Shown here piece after piece: positions 12,811 to 24,500 of a stretch of 64,000 bases of DNA. This DNA comes from Pelecanus crispus (lineage: Eukaryota; Chordata; Aves; Pelecaniformes; Pelecanidae). Positions within the stretch are counted from its first letter, which is position 1. The number at the start of each line of letters is the position of its first letter. The stretch is from NCBI RefSeq assembly GCF_030463565.1, contig NC_134643.1, forward strand, positions 123,920,309 to 123,984,308, read 5' to 3'. Under the pieces are notes generated by a model, which saw only the letters and a program-made list of their open reading frames with translations, was not told the origin of the DNA and searched no databases. Position numbers and translations under genes: made by a program.

Positions 12811-15800
12811 ATGCATAAAAGACAAACCTATGCAGTAACATTTTGTAATTTACATTACTTGAGGGGGTTTTATTTTAATTAATTGACTAAAAATATTTTA
12901 ATTACATTTTTTAAATTAGAAAACTCTGTTCTTTCAATGACTAAGGTCACTTTGCAACTTCTGAAATGCAACTAAGCGAAGATAATTCTGTAAAAATATA
13001 AATTGCTGTATACCCACAGCCTAATGAAAATGCAAAATTTTTTTTTTAAAGAACACTTTTTATACAAAAGAATGTATTTGGCTATTCGTAGGTGTTAAGA
13101 GGTAGGGAGATCATCAAAGTTCCATGACTACAGTAATGTTCAAGCTGCAGTTTATTTTGGAACTGCACTGCTACCGCTGCCCAGGACCTGGGAGAGAGGG
13201 ATTAGTTCTACCACGAAACAGCACAGCTGCATGTCTGCAGGACACTTCTGATGGCCAGCAGATAAGCACCATCACAGCAACACATACAACAAAAGGCTTG
13301 GTAGAATGTTTTTTAAATGAGGAGGTGGACTCCACTGAATTTTCATATTTAGTGGACTATTTCACTGAATTTGCAATGCTGATTTGTTTGGGAGAAGCTT
13401 ACCACATTTTTCATGATGAAAAGCTTTGTCTGCTCTCTTTTTTTTTTTTTTTTTTTTTTAAAACACTTTTGCCTCCAGAGAAATTGGTTTTGTAAGATAT
13501 ACCTGCAGACTGGTATGTGCTACTTGTGTTACTTGGAACATCACAACTGAGGTAGATGTGCTTGGTATTGGACTTCACTCTTGGTTTTGCTAATTAAAAA
13601 AGGACACAAAATGTGTGGTTTAACGTCACTAGGTTGTGAGGTCAGGGATTTATTTGTTTCAAAACTCACACAAGAAACATGGAAGGCTATTCTGCAGTGT
13701 TTTTTACCTACAGATATATGAAGTTTTCATCTTTGGATTATAAACTAAAATAATGAAACACCGAACAACATGCTTTACTATGATAATACCGTAATGCTCT
13801 ATGAAGATAATACTATAATAGGCTTATGCTAAACTTAAATAGTTTATGTGCATTGTTACAGTTAAGGAAAGTGATAGACTGAAGTGTAATATTGTGCAGT
13901 CACTAAGAATGTGAATTATTTGTATTAATGTAATTTATTAATGATCTCTAATGCTAATGGAATGAGCACAAGTGAAAAGTTATCCTTTTAAAGCATTATT
14001 TGAAAATTGCAGCAGAATATTTTAAAATGTTTGTGTTCATTACTTACATATCTTCAATAATTTTTAAAGATAACATTTACCACATATTTACAATATTTCT
14101 AATATTTTCCAGTTTAAAGAGAATATTACCAATCAGGATGATTCGGTAGTTTTACTTTCAGCTTTCTGGTGGTTGCGTTCCATACTTGGGTATTTCCCTT
14201 AAAATCCTGATGAGATGCTGTCAAATGGGCTATTAAAATCTAAGACAACTTTTTGCCATCAAACCTTTTGGTTTACATTCTCCCATAAGCTACCGTGTCT
14301 TCATGTAGTTTCCTCACTAACTGGAGGTGATGAACCAGTGACTTAGATTGAGGGTTTTGTCATCCTTCCCCTTGAAAGGGAATGTCCCGTTCTGGCTGCC
14401 TGTACTTCAGATGTGCAGGTGATCGGACATCAGCCACTTCTCCCCCAGCTGTGGTGGTGAACTTTAAAAACAGAATCTGTGACTTAGGTCTGTATAACCC
14501 TCTAGCTTCTAAGATGATCTTACTTTCTACAAAAATACCACTTGCTTCTAAATCCTGCCTTCATACATACATTTACCTTTGTCCTGTGGTTCTGCAGATG
14601 GCTGCTTTAAATGGCCTCAGATATTTGTGACTTGCAGAATCCTTTCACTGAAGCAGAATTTCATTCTTAAGAAGAAAAAGTTCTTCAAAATGTAGTATAT
14701 AAGCAGATCTTATATCATTGTAAACGGGGTGTGAATAAGGAGGAAGGGGCTCTAACTAAAAAAAGTCCTACTTGGTTGGCAGAGGGGCACAGTAACATAG
14801 GCCTAAAGGTATCTCTACCAGTGTTAGTTTATTCCTGTTCTATATGGGACTAACTGTAGTCATTTTAATTCTCATGCCGCTGCCATTAAATCCACGTGAA
14901 GGAGGAGGGTTGTACTGCTCTAACACTGGTACTGCCAAAGCAGTATAACTTAACCGTAGATGAATCTGAAAAACTTTAGCCTAGAACTCAGTATCAAGAA
15001 CAGGAGAGAAAATGCTTTTGCTTTGCTGTGTAGTTCTTTGCTTGTTTTCAGAATAACCAAGCTCGTCTTTCTCTTTTGGATACTTCAGCTTTGAGATAGC
15101 GTAGCCACTGTGCATGATACACAGAGGGAGAAGTATTTAAATATTCAAAAGGGTTTAATTTTCCTGAAGGAAAAAAATAGTAGGTCTACTGCAGTAGGTA
15201 CCTGCCAAAGAACAGCGGAACTTGAAATACAGAGCATTAAGTAACTGTTAAGTGTTTTCGATACTATATTTGAATGTAATTCTTCTAATAATATTAAATG
15301 TCAATTTAAAATACCTTTTCAAATGCAGTTCTCATTTTTCAGGCTGCCTTTACTGCTCAGTCACCAACTTCCAATTTTTATCCGATTCTGTAAAGCTCTC
15401 AAATTCAATTGCAATGGATGAGAGCTCTGTACAGAACACTATAGATCTCAGTTTTTGGATCCCAGCAGCAGTGGCTCTGTGCTAGCCCCTACACTTGCCT
15501 AGGGAAAGACTCCAGCACTGCTGCCCTAATCCTCTCATCACAAGCCCCTACTGCTCCAGCTTGTATGTTCCTATCTTTTCCATTCCAGAACTTTCCACCC
15601 TGGAATCCCAGTCCTGCAGTCTTGGGACAAGTTTTCTGGATTTGTGTCTGGAAGAACTGCATGGAGCAGATGGAAGAAGCTGCTGCAGCAGCATCAGGGG
15701 ATCATTGATTGACCGACAGGCACTGACCCCCTGTATGGAGGGAGCACCTCTCCCCAGGAAATTAGGGACTGCTGTTGTGTAATGCTTTCTCTGTGCACCA

Positions 15801-17150
15801 GAGCTTTCCAAACTTCAGTCTGTATGCTTTTATATGTTTGGGGTAAATGCCCTGAGAGTACTGCCTTTTAATTTGGAAAGAAGAAAACTCTTCCATACAA
15901 CTGACCTTGAAAATCTAAGGCCAGAGAAGTATGGTTTTGAGACAGCTGCTTGTCAGATTTCATCCTATCTCTGTAGTTTGTACATCTTTTGTAATGTTGT
16001 GTGATGCACCTTGCACCTCAGAAGCTGCTAATCATAGAATCATTTAGGTTGATGTTTGGTTATACTGCATATGTTGAAAATCATTGATATGTGCGGTATG
16101 TATGCTGAGAAATACTGTAGCGTAGCAGCTAGTAAATACTAAAGTACTGAATGTCTCTCGAGCATCTGCTTCAAGAACAGCAGGGTTGGCCATTTAGGTT
16201 TGGCAGTAAAAGCAAACCTCCATTTTTTGCAATTACTGTCCCAGTGCAGCTCCCCTAATTCAGTACTGATTGTCCCCTGATCAGTTCCCAGATCTTCAGG
16301 TGAAGCTAACAGCAGCCCCAATTGCTCAGCAGATCGGGCCATTAGATCCCACTTCTGCAAACAGATCAAAGGAATGGAGGGAGCGGGCAGATGGAGAAAA
16401 ATGATTAATCAAAACTGATGACACTTCCAGATAGAGGCTGAGGTATGTTTTCCATAACTCCCCGAGCAGAAGCATCCATGCAGACACAATGCATTCCTTG
16501 CAACCCCAATACTGTCATTAGTGTCACTGACGTTAGCGGGCAGGGTTATGAGGCCCCACCTAGAGCAGGGGCAAAAAAAAAAAAAAAAGAAAAAAAAGGC
16601 TTTTGTTGAAGACAGCAGAGGAAAGCACTTCCCTCAAGGTCTTTTGAAAGCTGCTCCTCAGCCTAAGAGTAAGGGGCCTCTAAGGTTTCAGTCACCATGA
16701 ATTATCTCAGGCTTTTCTTTTTATTTTCTCTTGCAATGTGTACCTACAACTCTGGGTGTTTGGGGTTTTTCTAATATCTAGGTCCACCACCAAAATCACA
16801 GCTCCCCTCCAGCTGTAGAAATTTGAGATTACAGAATGAAAAATTGGGAGGATGACAAAAGGAGCTTGAGAGTAGCACATACACAGCTTGTAATAGACAC
16901 CAGGGAGCTTCCCAGCTATAGCTCTGCGTAAAGTAGTTAGGTTTTTAAAGTCCACCGGGAAGAAAATCGATAATCTGGACTTCAGGTAAGTAACCATGCG
17001 CAGCTCAAAATACATGCCAATAGCCGAAGCATAGTAACATGAAAACACATGAGGAATTTAGTTCTGCAAGTAAGTAGCATGCGGAACAGGAATTCTGGCC
17101 TCCACTCCCCTTGCAGAAGAACGCGTGTTGCTTGCATGCGGCTCTGTAGG
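12811..17150. other. Intergenic DOP1B-MORC3 spacer
   Basis: AT-rich, with no gene recognised on either strand. It contains simple repeats: a T run at about 13439-13459 and an A run at 16573-16588 followed by a further interrupted A run. It also has a very short CR1-tail match near 16030. Open frames here are short and chance-like. Confidence 0.6.
16029..16052 (-). repeat. CR1 3'-terminal fragment (very short)
   Basis: About 22 nt match the 3' terminus (read on the minus strand) of the CR1 at 58507. The match covers the octamer-type AATCATAG/AATCATTTAGGTTG stretch. No CR1 body follows, so this is either a severely 5'-truncated insertion or a decayed remnant. Confidence 0.55.
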
Positions 17151-18500
17151 ACACGGGTAGCGCCGAACCTTCCTACTAAGGCCGCTGTTACCCGCAGCAG
17201 GTGGGCTCCCCCTCACGTCCCTGCGTGACTGCCGCGCCGCTGTAAGGAGCGGCACCGCCATCTGACCCGAGGCCGCCTTCGAGGGCCGCAGGGCCCAGCG
17301 GAGCCGGGCAGCCGTGCCCCTGTGCAAGCGCACCCGACGGCCCGGCTGGGGCGGGGGCAGCCAGGCCCCTCCGACCGACCGAACTCTCGGCCCTCGCCTG
17401 CGGGGCGCGCAGCCGAGCTCGCTGAGCCCGCCTTAGGCAGGCAGGCGCCGGTACCGGCGCTCTTCCACGTTACTCCGCGTCAATTACTCACTTCGGTGGT
17501 GGTGCTGCTGCTGCTGCCGCCGGAGAACCGGCATGAAGCGCCGCGCTCCCGTCAGCCGAGCAGCAGCCCGCCACCAGCGGAGGGAGCACGGAGCGGGAGC
17601 CACGGCCCCTGCTGAGGGGAAGCTCTGCCCGGAGGGGGCGGCCGCAGCGTTCACCCGCCCCCGGGCTGGGCCGCCCCTCCCCGCCGCTCTGGGGAAGCGG
17701 CTCCGGGGGCCGCCGCCCGCCCCTAACGGCAGCCCCGCCCCTGGCGGCCGCCACCGCCCGCCGGGAGGGGCGTGGCCCGGGCGGCACGGCCCAGCCTCGG
17801 CCCGGAAGCGTGCGGGGAGGGGGCGAGGCGGAAGTGCGGGCTCTGGGCGCTCCCCGGCGCCTCGCCCGCCCCCGATGCTTCCCGCCCCGGCTCTCGCTGC
17901 GGCACAAAAGATGGCGGCGAAAACACAGGGCGGCATCCGCCTCAGCGCGGTGAGTGGCGCGGGGCGGCGGGGAAGGGCCCCTGAGGGGGCGGCCTCTCGC
18001 CTATCCCCGGCCGTCCCTGCTGCGGGGCCGGCGCTGCTGGCAGCCGGGGGGAGCGGGGGTGCCTGTGCGAGGCCCGCGGCGGCTGAGGGGCCGGGCGCCC
18101 TGGGGAGGAGGGAGCTGCCGTGCCGCCGCTGGGGCCGCTCGTTGCTTTCCCTCGGTGGAAGCGGGTAGCGGAGCCTGCCCGGGCTGGGGGCGACGCCGCC
18201 CCTCTCCGGGGGCAAAAAGTTGCCGGCCAAGTGTTGGGAACGGCGGACTCCGGAGCCCGTCGCCTAAAATAAACCAGCACCCCTCTCCTCAGACTTGTCT
18301 CTCGTCTGACGCTGTCCCCGGCAGCGCCCTTACCCGGCCCCTGGCTTGGTCACTTCGCTGACGGGAAAAGCCGCGGGTACCATCGCCCGCCGGCGGGGGT
18401 GGGGGAAGCCCCCGGGGGGCCTCCATCACCGGCTCCAGGGCGGGAGGCAGGCCCTGGGGGCTCTGTCACCCATCTCGGCACCAAATCAGGCATAGCTCAG
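17150..18500. promoter_or_regulatory. MORC3: MORC3 CpG island / promoter
   Basis: The base composition switches abruptly to G+C and CpG-rich around 17150 and back near 18500, surrounding the MORC3 first exon. There is no TATA box near the start. Motifs visible upstream of the ATG include GC-box-like GGGGCGTGGC (about 17767-17776) and ETS/GABP-like cores CCGGAAG (17802-17808) and CGGAAGT (17829-17835). This is a typical TATA-less housekeeping promoter. A short GTG/CTG/CCG triplet run lies at about 17492-17521. Open frames of 135-248 codons on both strands here are GC-composition artefacts. Confidence 0.8.
17908..17918 (+). promoter_or_regulatory. MORC3: YY1-type element overlapping the MORC3 start codon
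   Basis: AAGATGGCGGC is the classic YY1 consensus, and the ATG inside it is the MORC3 initiator at 17911. YY1 sites at the start codon are a known class in TATA-less promoters, where they help place the transcription start just upstream. Binding here is inferred from the motif only. Confidence 0.6.
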
Positions 18501-21500
18501 GCTGTGCAGGAGGGGAAGTCGCGGTGGGTGGGTGCGTGGGGTGGTTATTGGGGGCAGGGGGAAGTTACAGCCTGTTGTAGAGATGTAGTTAGTTGTGAAC
18601 ATGGTGACCTCTAATTGGAAGCTTAAAGTCTTAACTACTTTTTGCAAGAGGCCTAATTACATTTTAACGAGGGCGATGAACGTGCACGCAGTTAAATCCA
18701 CTACTGTGTTGTGCTTTTCAGTCACGGTATTGCTCGCTGCTGTCCTTTTGTGGCAATTGGTCATTTCCTTATTTGTGCTAACACATATTAACTTAGAGCT
18801 ACTTTTTCAGTTGTTTGATACATCATTGATGAAACGGGATGTTTTTTAAAGCCTTTCTGACTTCAGCTATCTATGCCTGTAAGTCACGCTTATAGTTACA
18901 AACACCTGGTTCATAACTTTACTTATAGAATAGTAGAAAGAAGCTGGGTCCTTACAGTAAGTAACTTGTCAAACGTTTGAGTGAAAAACATATGTTAGTA
19001 TATTCGCAGTGCTGCTTAAATTACCATAATAAAAATTGCTGTGGTTGCAGAGGTTAGCTATAAAGGTCATCTACTTGAACTTCAAGAATTACACTTTCAC
19101 TTCAGGTCTTTAATTCCTGTTAAGTGTTTGCAATCCACAGTTTGTCTGATATATTTTATTAGACAAGTGTTCTCTTTCTTCTTTAGATAACACAATGTTT
19201 AAAAAAAAAAAAAGGAGGGAGGTCTCCCTTTGTTTTTAATGCATTGTTAGTCTTTGTGAGGGGAAAAATACATCAGCGTTAATAATCATCCTTTGCAAAA
19301 AAAAAAAAAAATCACAACTGAGACTGCAGAGTTTAAAATTGTTCTCAAGTTGAAATCACTTTGGCAAGCTGAACTCTTACAGATACAGATGAGAAATCTA
19401 AGCTAAAGTTGGTGCAATTGGTAACTTTCTGAATTTTTTTTAGGATGCTGTTTGGTTTTTTTTGTCAGTAGTCATAACTGAAAGTTTACATTCAGTCTGT
19501 TTCCGGTGAAAGCTGTGGTTTTTGTAGGTTTTCACTAAAGAAGTGAAGCAGCTCACGGTTTTTTAACAGGTTGTGGCCTGCAGTGTAAAAGGCTCTATTT
19601 TCTAGAGAACAATAGAGGGCTGATGGTCACAGTCTCTTCTGTCAGAGGCTGTTCTTTGGAAATATGTTGGGTTTCACCAAAATATTTCCATTAGTTTCAG
19701 AAGCATATATAAACAACACAGGCAGTGTGAGCGGGTCTGGTAACTCATTCCCACACTGACATTTATCTCCTTCTGTTGCTCTGGTGAATTTTTTGCTCGG
19801 TTGCATGATGAGACAGATCAGGGAAGTGATCCAGGTTAAAAATAAGATTTTAAAATTATTTTTATTTTGGATCAGCTCCCTGACGAGGTTCATTACACAT
19901 TCATGTAAGTGGACTAGCATAACTGGGAGGGAGGAAGAAAAGAGGACATAAGCAGGAGGCAGGGGAAATGGCAGTAGGGTTGTTCCCCAAAAAGTTGCAA
20001 AATACTTTATAAGACAAGGCAGATTGTTCAGTGGTAATTTGATTTGTGCATGCCTTATTCTCTGCAAGGGATGGAAGAGTTCCAGTTCTCTTGGAAAATT
20101 AAAATTCCCAAAGTTGTCTGTCATTTTGGAGAGATAAGAGCTGCTTTGTTCTTAAATATTTGCTGGTCATAATTGTAGGAGATGCTCTTCTTAGTGCAGC
20201 TGAGTCTTTTTATAACATGAACTGTATATGTAGTTTGAAGGAGGGAGAGGCTTAGTTGTATCTCCAAAAGGGATTTGACTGCACTTGGTCACAGGAGAAA
20301 AAGTGAAACTAACCAAAACCCACTTAGCAACATAAGGTATTAGGCCCAGTGAACAAAGCAACTGAATCATCTTGGCTGTGGTCATGCTAACATAGCCAAA
20401 AGCGAGTGTTCACCAGGGGACTAACTCTTTCTTACTCTATTTATTGAACTTCAAGTATTCATGAGCCAATTAAAATGGTCGTTTGATGAAATTAAGTGTT
20501 AGGGGATGAAATGGGCTTAAATATTTCCTGATGAATTCATCAGGAAATGATGAGTTGCTGCTGTCAGCTGGGTGTGCTCTGAAGCCAGGCATGAAGGTAA
20601 CAGCCTTAAACCACTATTCTCCATTTTTTAATCCGGTTTTGTTGAGTGCCCTTGTTTCAATGCCTTACATGAGCAAATGGTGCTCTCTGCTCTGAGGTAG
20701 ACTTCCCTGTGAACTACCCTGTGGGATGCTCGCTCACCTTTTGCTGGGGGAGATACTAGTGCCAAGAATCAATTTCTTACAGTTCCCGTGTTCCAACCCA
20801 TATCTTTTTATTTCATGTACATGTTTACAAGTTCCCAGTTCCGTGTACCACCTTCCAGCCTTTCTCAAAACCTTACTACTTGAAAGTGATCTATAGAAGA
20901 TCACCGTAATTCTTGTGTGTTTTTGTGGAAGATGCTGTTTCTTTAAAAGGCTGGGTTTTTTCAAAGTTAAACACTAGTATGCAGCAGTGAAATGAGGGAT
21001 GGAGAAGCATTGCATTACACAGGCAACGCGTGAAGAGATTCTCTTGCTGTGCACATGTACGATTTGCTTCACAGAAAAAAGGACACTTGTCTCTGTGTCG
21101 GTGATCCTGACGTTCCCTCCTTCATTAGCATTGCCTGGTGACCAGGGGAGGTTCACAACTGTGAATTCATGCCTTTGTCGAAGCTACATTCAGGACTTTT
21201 CACCAAGTCCGTATTGCTGAGGTTATGATGCCAGTAGTAACTCCAGAGGTCCCAGTCTACCTGGGTTGTATGGTTGGAGTTTCTCACTGGCTAGCAGCAG
21301 AGAAATACTTCAGCAGTGAGTTGCAGATGCTGAATGCTTGAATGTGTATCTGTGCGGTGGGTTGGGTTTTTTTTGAATGTTAGTATTTATGTTTTGACAA
21401 GGAGGGATTTCAGGTGGAAAAAATATCGCCAGTTGTTTCTTGTCTATTTTGATCATGAAGCTCAGAAAGCAAGGGAACAAATGCTGCCAATACTGTGAAA

Positions 21501-24500
21501 GGTTGAAGAGACTCATACAGAGATCTTAAGATCCACTGAGTTACCGTATGGCAGAGGAAGAAATCGAAAGATCCTTTTAACCATGTGCCATGGAATATGT
21601 GAGGCTTCTGTTAACAGGCTTGATGTAATTTTCTTATTGGATTCTAAATTATTTGTAAGTATCTGTTAGGAATTTGAAAGTGGCACAGTGACTTAGGCTG
21701 ACTCAATTTACCAGATTTTATAAAACTGGAGTTTTAAAGCACAGATGGCAATGAAGAACATGATGTCTATTCATACTTGTACTCTAGCTCGATGGAGAAA
21801 TGCAGGGATTAAATTGCAGTCTGAAAGTGTGTCCTGTGCTCTTATGACCTTAGAATCAAGGTGAGGTTTCTTGGCAATTTATGTTGATCTGAAGTAGGGC
21901 TGCTGCTGCTGCCTTAATCCTGCTCTGGTACCTGGCTCATGGCTCTAGAACTTGCTTGTAGCATTATTTCTTTTCACTGATAAATGAACTTAGAGGCTTG
22001 AAGTGGTTCCTTGCTTTTATTTAGACTTCACTAGCTATATAAAAGTGCTTGTCAGTGTAGTAGTTCTGTAAAATTATGAAGTATGGATATGTACACACTA
22101 TTTTAAAATATTTTCTGATTTTATATATATTATAATATGGATTGTATTGTGGTTTTTTGATGTAACTGCACTGTACAAGGACTATTTCCAGTGTTACATA
22201 TTCCTAGATACTGCTTTTTATGCCATCAACATAACTATGCCAGCGAGGCTTAAGCATATATGTGCAGTGGGTTTGTGTTAAAGGCCTTGTAAAAGTATAA
22301 TTACAGATATTCTCAGTGGTAATGCAAATGCAGTCGTATCAGTTTCAGTAGTTAAATTTCTCCAAACATTGCATTGACAAATCCTGAAGTTATATGGATA
22401 TTTAGTTCTCGTTTTCCTAGTCTTTTGACCCAGGTGAATATATATGAACCCAGGCTTTCATAAATTACTTGAGAACACTTTTGTCACTGACATCTAAAAG
22501 ATATGTCCTGTAAATAAGTACTTCATTTGCATATTCTTATCTAATCCTAGTAGTGGCTGTGTTCATCTGGTTCCATCTTATCATAAGAGATCAAATTGCT
22601 AAAAGCACAAACCACTAGTTGAGGGAATCTGACAGGTGATTTTGATCAATATGGGCAAAAGGAGCAATGACATCAGGCAGTAAACCACTGAGTATATTAG
22701 GTGCTGTTCACTTTTCGGATTAAGTTTAATACTCATGGTTTAAGATGTAAATTTTTAACATTTGAGAGCATGTGCTTCTGTTACTAGATTTGGACTAAGA
22801 CTCTGACGTTTTCTGTAACCTTTAGCATCAGTATATAGCAGTAGTTTTTAGAAAGATAAAAGAGAGTTTGATAGGATGACAATATAACTCTTGCTCAGAA
22901 TATAGTGTGATACTGTGCTGAATTCTGTATTACTCTCTTGTCCCTAATAGCTATATTAATGTTCCCTTTAAAAGGTGTTAGTATGCCAATATCTAAAAGT
23001 AAATTCAAGTGCAGCCTTTCGGTAGCGTTGTACAAAACAGCTTCATTTAATGTCACTTTATTTAATGTACTGTTTTCTGGCTTGGTATTGTTGAAGAGCG
23101 CAAACTAATGCCATTGTTGGTGGTTTATTTCAGCTTTGTCCGAAGTTCTTGCATACCAACTCTACCAGTCACACCTGGCCTTTCAGTGCAATTGCAGAAC
23201 TTATAGGTATGTGGATCAATAGTTTGCCTGAGTACTAGATTGTAATACTCTTTTCTTCTTGTAAAACTTTTTTTCTTCAGGTAGGGGAAGGAGTTGATCC
23301 TGTTGTTACCATTCAGAATCTTACATCATTTTTTTTTTATTTTTTTTTTTTTTCCTGGTACAGTCAGATTGATTTTTTTTCTGTCTTAACAGCATACATA
23401 CTACCTGACATCAGTTGCAGGGGTCTTGTAGGATTTGTCAGTTTCTTTTTTACTGAATTTATTAAGGATTGCCAAATATAGAAGACTGTGGGACCAAGTG
23501 AATTCCTTCTCTTCTAGTCCACCATTTGGAGCCTTTTGCTGCTTTTTGCTGTTCCCAGGCCCAGAGCCTAGTAAGGCTGAGTGCATGTTCCAAAGATGAG
23601 CGTGCGCACTTGCATCCTGTACAGACAGCTGGCCGAGGACAATAACTTTGCAGGAACCCCCATCAAATAATATAAACAGGGTTAGACTATGGAGGCCCGA
23701 ATATTACTTTATGCAAACTTAACTAAAACGTTAATGGTCTGTGTGCTAAAATTTGCCTTTTAAGCTCTAGTTCCTCCTGTCAGCTTTTTGATGGGTATAT
23801 TGCTGGCTTCTCCCAGTCGTCCTTGGTCAGATTAAATTTAGGTGAACTAATGGTGATACTTGGAAGGGGGTAAATGGGACATCTAGAGAGAGTTGGTGAG
23901 CTAGCAAATCAGAAGACTTGCACAAATTATGGTCTTAGAAGAATGCTTTCAAACTTTCAACTGTACTTGGAATGTCCTCTTTTGTTGATGCTGAAATATG
24001 TTTTATGAACACTGTGGATGCAATGAGTACTTTATGCTTATAGAAAGCAAGCAACCAAGCTGTGCTTCCTTTTTATAGGCCACAATGTTGGCTTGAGCTG
24101 TTTATTTATGGCCCTCAGCTGAACCTGCAAAACAGGCAGCGAGGCAGGGGCACTACCTCCTGCTGTGCCATCACATCCCACCCCTCCTCCTCCCTATGCT
24201 TTCCCCCTCACAGATTCCATGAGTAGCACGGTGCTGGGGAAGGGGGGAAAAGAGATGTGAGAAAGTGGTGTTAGGGCAGATGAGATTTAAACTAGCTGTG
24301 CTGCCAAGAAATCTTTGTGGAGCCATGGTTTCTGTTTCACTTGTGGTAGCAATGCTGCGAGCTATTTCAAATCCTGTAAATAGAAAGTTTAGTCTAAAGC
24401 ATTTTGTACTTCCCTTCTGTGAAAGTCAGACCTTCTTACATTTGAACAACTTGCACTAGCAAAATACATATTTGTGACACTCAGCTTTGTTAATATGGAA

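Noticed and set aside
16573-16600. A-run as the tail of a processed pseudogene
   Set aside because: The sequence upstream of it has no exon-like or gene-like similarity I can see, and no flanking duplication was found.
17484-18361. Open frames of 112-248 codons on both strands around the MORC3 start
   Set aside because: They are CpG-island composition artefacts with proline/arginine/alanine-rich translations. The real first exon is only 39 coding bases.
19642-20124. 160-codon minus-strand frame in MORC3 intron 1
   Set aside because: No domain or promoter context seen, and consistent with a chance frame in AT-rich intron.
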